Part shown: positions 31,764 through 33,802 of the stretch, piece after piece
Layout of the letters: each line of letters opens with the position of its first letter
Numbering within the stretch: the stretch's first letter is position 1
Source of the DNA: DATJIG01 sp050260515
Lineage (GTDB): Bacteria > Pseudomonadota > Alphaproteobacteria > SMXQ01
Assembly (NCBI GenBank): GCA_050260515.1
Contig: JBLNCI010000041.1
Coordinates: forward strand, 1-33,802
Reading direction: 5' to 3'
DNA length: 33,802 nt
The notes under the pieces: model-generated
Told to the model about the DNA's origin: nothing
The model's input: only the letters and a program-made list of their open reading frames with translations
Databases searched by the model: none
Program-made: the position numbers and the translations under genes

Positions 31764-32435
31764 ATGCCGCTGCCGCCAGCTTTAGCATTCGCCGCCACAC
31801 GACTCCAGACGCGCAATCGCCGGCTGGGCAAGCGCTGTCCCGTGCTGATCTTTCCCACGGATTCCGCTCGGGTCGTCGACCCGGTTGGCGCCGTCGCGCA
31901 ACTTCCGCGTCTGTGGGTGCGCGGCGCGCCGCCGCTCGCGGTGATCCTCCGGGAAAGCGACGACGCGAAGCGGCGAGTCCTCGCCGAGGCGCTCGCGCCC
32001 CTTTGCCGTGCGCGGCGTATCCGGCTGCTCGTCGCCAACGACGCCGCGCTCGCCGCACGTGTTCGTGCGGACGGGGTTCATCTGTCGGAATCCGCGCTGC
32101 GCCGGCGCGACGTGGCGGTGTGCGGATTTCGATCAACCCGCACGCGCGTTATAACCGCCGCCGCGCACTCGTACCTCGCGCTGATCCGCGCTGCGCGCGC
32201 CGGCGTCGACGGGGCGCTGCTATCGCCCGCGTTCGCGACGAGGAGCCACCCGGACGCCCGGCCGCTCGGCCCGGTGCGGTTCGCATCGCTCGCGCACGCC
32301 CTCCGTCGTCGCGGCATCTCCACCCCGATCATCGCGCTCGGCGGAGTGAGCGCGTCGAACGCGCGCCGGTTGGCGAACGCCGGCGCGGACGGCCTGGCGG
32401 CCATCGGAGCGCTCGCTCGCCAGCCGCCGCCGTAG
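31764..32435 (+). CDS. ThiE/TenI family thiamine phosphate synthase-like protein
   Basis: A 223-residue barrel protein. Recognisable parts are RADGVHLSES (101-110), SPAFATRSHPDARPLGP (154-170) and ALGGVSASNARRLANAGADGLAAIG (191-215), which follow the phosphate-binding and product-site pattern of ThiE and TenI. The early ThiE motif that binds the pyrimidine (Q-x-R-x-K) is not evident, so it may be a TenI-like or degenerate relative rather than the synthase itself. The ATG at 31764 was chosen; an earlier in-frame ATG (31728) would overlap yggS. The start is 15 bases from that of the divergent yggS gene, so the promoters must lie within coding sequence. Confidence 0.8.
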   Translation: MPLPPALAFAATRLQTRNRRLGKRCPVLIFPTDSARVVDPVGAVAQLPRLWVRGAPPLAVILRESDDAKRRVLAEALAPLCRARRIRLLVANDAALAARVRADGVHLSESALRRRDVAVCGFRSTRTRVITAAAHSYLALIRAARAGVDGALLSPAFATRSHPDARPLGPVRFASLAHALRRRGISTPIIALGGVSASNARRLANAGADGLAAIGALARQPPP

Positions 32436-32522
32436 ACGGTCGTCCCGCGTTCCCCCATAATTCTGCGGCGCGCACCCACGGAGCGCGGCGTCGATGCCGC
32501 GCGCGATTCACGGGTTCATTCA

Positions 32523-33284
32523 ATGCCAGAGCCGGTCGGCGCTCCGTCGCACTCCCGCTTCAAGCCGTTCCTGCTCGCCGAGGCGCTCGCTGTCCACGAG
32601 CAGTCGCGATTCGAGCCGCTGACGATCGGCGACACGGTGCCGGTGCTGGTGTCCGACGACGTTCTCGTCGATCCCGGCTTCATGCGCACGGTGCTACGCG
32701 AATCGTATGCGCCGAACTGGAAGCACGTCGCGGGCGGCGCGAACTTCGTCGACTACTACGACTGCCGGCTGCTGTACCCGACAAGCGATCTTCCGGTGTT
32801 CGAAGTCGTCCGCCACGCGATCCGGCACTTCTTCGGTGTCGAGACGGCGCTGCATGGTCCAGGGATTTCCAGCAATTGGTTCCTGCAGATCAACGGACGT
32901 CGCTCCGACTATGCGGTGCCGCATTCGGACCACGACGCGAGCGGCCACGCCTTCACGGTGATTCATTTCCTCAACGATCCCGACGAGTGCGGCGGCGGAA
33001 CGGCGTTCTTCCGTCACCGCGCGACCGGCGCGGTGGCACTGCGATCCCATCAGCGAGACGCCTTCTATCGACAGCATCCCGAGCTGCGCGAGGACGGACG
33101 CGATTACTGGCATCTGCGCACCGCCGATGCCTGGGAACCGATCGGCTCCGTCGAGATGAAGTTCGGGCGGACGGTGATCTTTCCCGCCGAGTTCTTCCAC
33201 GCCGCCCATCACCCCGATGACCGGTTCCGCGACTATCCCCGCGTGAACCTCGTTCACTGGGAACGGGACATTACAGCCCGGTAG
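32523..33284 (+). CDS. 2OG-Fe(II) oxygenase-like protein (DUF6445 type)
   Basis: A 253-residue protein with the double-stranded beta-helix pattern of iron/2-oxoglutarate oxygenases: H134-x-D136 in VPHSDHDA, a distal histidine in FFHAAHH (H226 or H229) and R240 in PRVNLVHW, the probable oxoglutarate contact. FTVIHFLNDPDECGGGTAFFRH (positions 144-165) matches proteins found beside tryptophan halogenases in alphaproteobacteria, though no halogenase is in the window. The substrate is unknown. The ATG has no strong ribosome site. It is followed by a 328-base noncoding leader of the last gene. Confidence 0.78.
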   Translation: MPEPVGAPSHSRFKPFLLAEALAVHEQSRFEPLTIGDTVPVLVSDDVLVDPGFMRTVLRESYAPNWKHVAGGANFVDYYDCRLLYPTSDLPVFEVVRHAIRHFFGVETALHGPGISSNWFLQINGRRSDYAVPHSDHDASGHAFTVIHFLNDPDECGGGTAFFRHRATGAVALRSHQRDAFYRQHPELREDGRDYWHLRTADAWEPIGSVEMKFGRTVIFPAEFFHAAHHPDDRFRDYPRVNLVHWERDITAR

Positions 33285-33386
33285 ACAACACAGTCTCTCC
33301 GCGCCCGACCGCCGCCATCCGAACGCGCTGCCGCGGTTTTCCTAAGTCATTGTTCTGATGTGGGATTCTCGCGGATTTCACAGCCG

Positions 33387-33404
33387 ACAGCCGGGCCCGG
33401 CTGT
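33387..33404. promoter_or_regulatory. perfect 18-base palindrome upstream of the porin-like gene
   Basis: ACAGCCGGGCCCGGCTGT is self-complementary over all 18 bases. It lies in a 328-base spacer (33285-33612) that is more AT-rich than the surroundings, with an AT-rich patch (TATAAA at 33420-33425) just after it, and a 7-bp hairpin AGCCGTC/GACGGCT (33536-33554) further on. It could be an operator for a dimeric regulator or an RNA hairpin. Confidence 0.4.
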
Positions 33405-33612
33405 TGCTGGCCAGCCACATATAAACTGTAAGTTAGCTCAATACTTCTAGAAGAGCTTCCCGGGCCTTTGCCGCAGTGGCACCTTCCGCCGACCAACAAC
33501 AAGAAAGTTGGGTGGATACGTCCGCATGGGTCCGCAGCCGTCACTTCGACGGCTCGCAAACGCGCTTCCAGGCCGTCGGCTCGGCAGCGAAAAAATCGGA
33601 GGTTTTACCGTA

Positions 33613-33802
33613 ATGAAGTTCGATCCTAAGAAAGCACTGCTGGGGACGACCGCCATCGTCGGCGCGTCCCTGCTTGCGGCCCAGCCGGCCGCTGCGAAGC
33701 CAGAGGTCACCCTTGGTGGCGGCATGGACTTCCAGATGGGCTGGACGTCGCAGGACCGTGAGGGCTGGTCGCCGACGCCGGGTGGCGTCCAGGGCCCGTC
33801 CT
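33613..33802 (+). CDS. outer-membrane porin-like protein, N-terminal part
   Basis: Sixty-three codons are visible before the window ends. MKFDPKKALLGTTAIVG begins a Sec signal peptide that ends near QPAAA (about 25); the mature start KPEVTLGGGMDFQMGW resembles the first beta-strand of trimeric porins of Rhodospirillales. GGAGG at about 33598-33602 provides a ribosome site, and the codon use is of the highly expressed type. A long 5' leader with hairpins fits an abundant outer-membrane protein. The identity is tentative because most of the barrel is missing. Confidence 0.65.
   Translation, partial: MKFDPKKALLGTTAIVGASLLAAQPAAAKPEVTLGGGMDFQMGWTSQDREGWSPTPGGVQGPS

Noticed and set aside
33404..33425. 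TTGCTG with TATAAA as a sigma-70 promoter for the porin-like gene
   Set aside because: The spacer is only 10 bases, far too short for a -35/-10 pair.

Overview
This window reads as a chromosomal segment of a high-GC alphaproteobacterium, most likely of the Rhodospirillales or a nearby order. The evidence is the gene set and its order: an UbiH-family hydroxylase, glnK, two amt genes, an aminotransferase, ftsK, lolA, xth, an OmpR-type regulator and a ribA with a degenerate N-terminal half, together with a CnoX-like thioredoxin, a Lon-N domain protein, a UPF0434 protein and a DUF971 protein in a row. Coding regions are roughly 70% GC with strong third-position bias. All assignments come from reading the sequence by eye; no database search was possible.

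Left end (1-2900): the start of an unknown minus-strand gene, a repeat-bearing spacer, an orphan gene resembling an Sf6-type phage terminase small subunit, a clearly lower-GC HNH endonuclease that looks acquired, and a PEBP/YbhB protein.

Stress and envelope region (2900-10920): a 740-base spacer with three copies of a palindromic intergenic repeat leads into the most interesting part. Two near-identical 24-residue membrane microproteins (3642-3716 plus, 6972-7046 minus) each lie behind a matching ECF-sigma-like promoter (CGAAC-N16-CGTT). Between them sit a type IB topoisomerase, a YihY-family membrane protein, a second kind of 23-residue microprotein and a multi-pass membrane protein. A Do/DegP protease with its own OmpR-type regulator and sensor kinase follows, preceded by a perfect tandem 12-bp repeat that looks like the regulator's operator.

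Middle (10970-17110): tRNA-Gly(GCC) with its promoter; the CnoX-like, Lon-N, UPF0434 and DUF971 genes; a hemolysin III homologue; an aldo/keto reductase; then ubiH on the opposite strand, whose 3' end is the third unit of a tandem repeat.

Nitrogen and division region (17400-27170): glnK and two tandem amt genes with candidate sigma-54 sites and strong terminators, then an aminotransferase, ftsK, lolA, a fumarylacetoacetate hydrolase homologue and exonuclease III.

Right end (27210-33802): an orphan OmpR-type regulator, ribA, a conserved protein of unknown function, an L,D-transpeptidase, a YggS-type PLP protein, a ThiE/TenI homologue, a 2OG-Fe(II) oxygenase-like protein and the start of what is probably a porin. 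No CRISPR array, insertion sequence or complete prophage was seen. The best candidate for an undescribed system is the ECF-promoter and microprotein module at 3493-7133.
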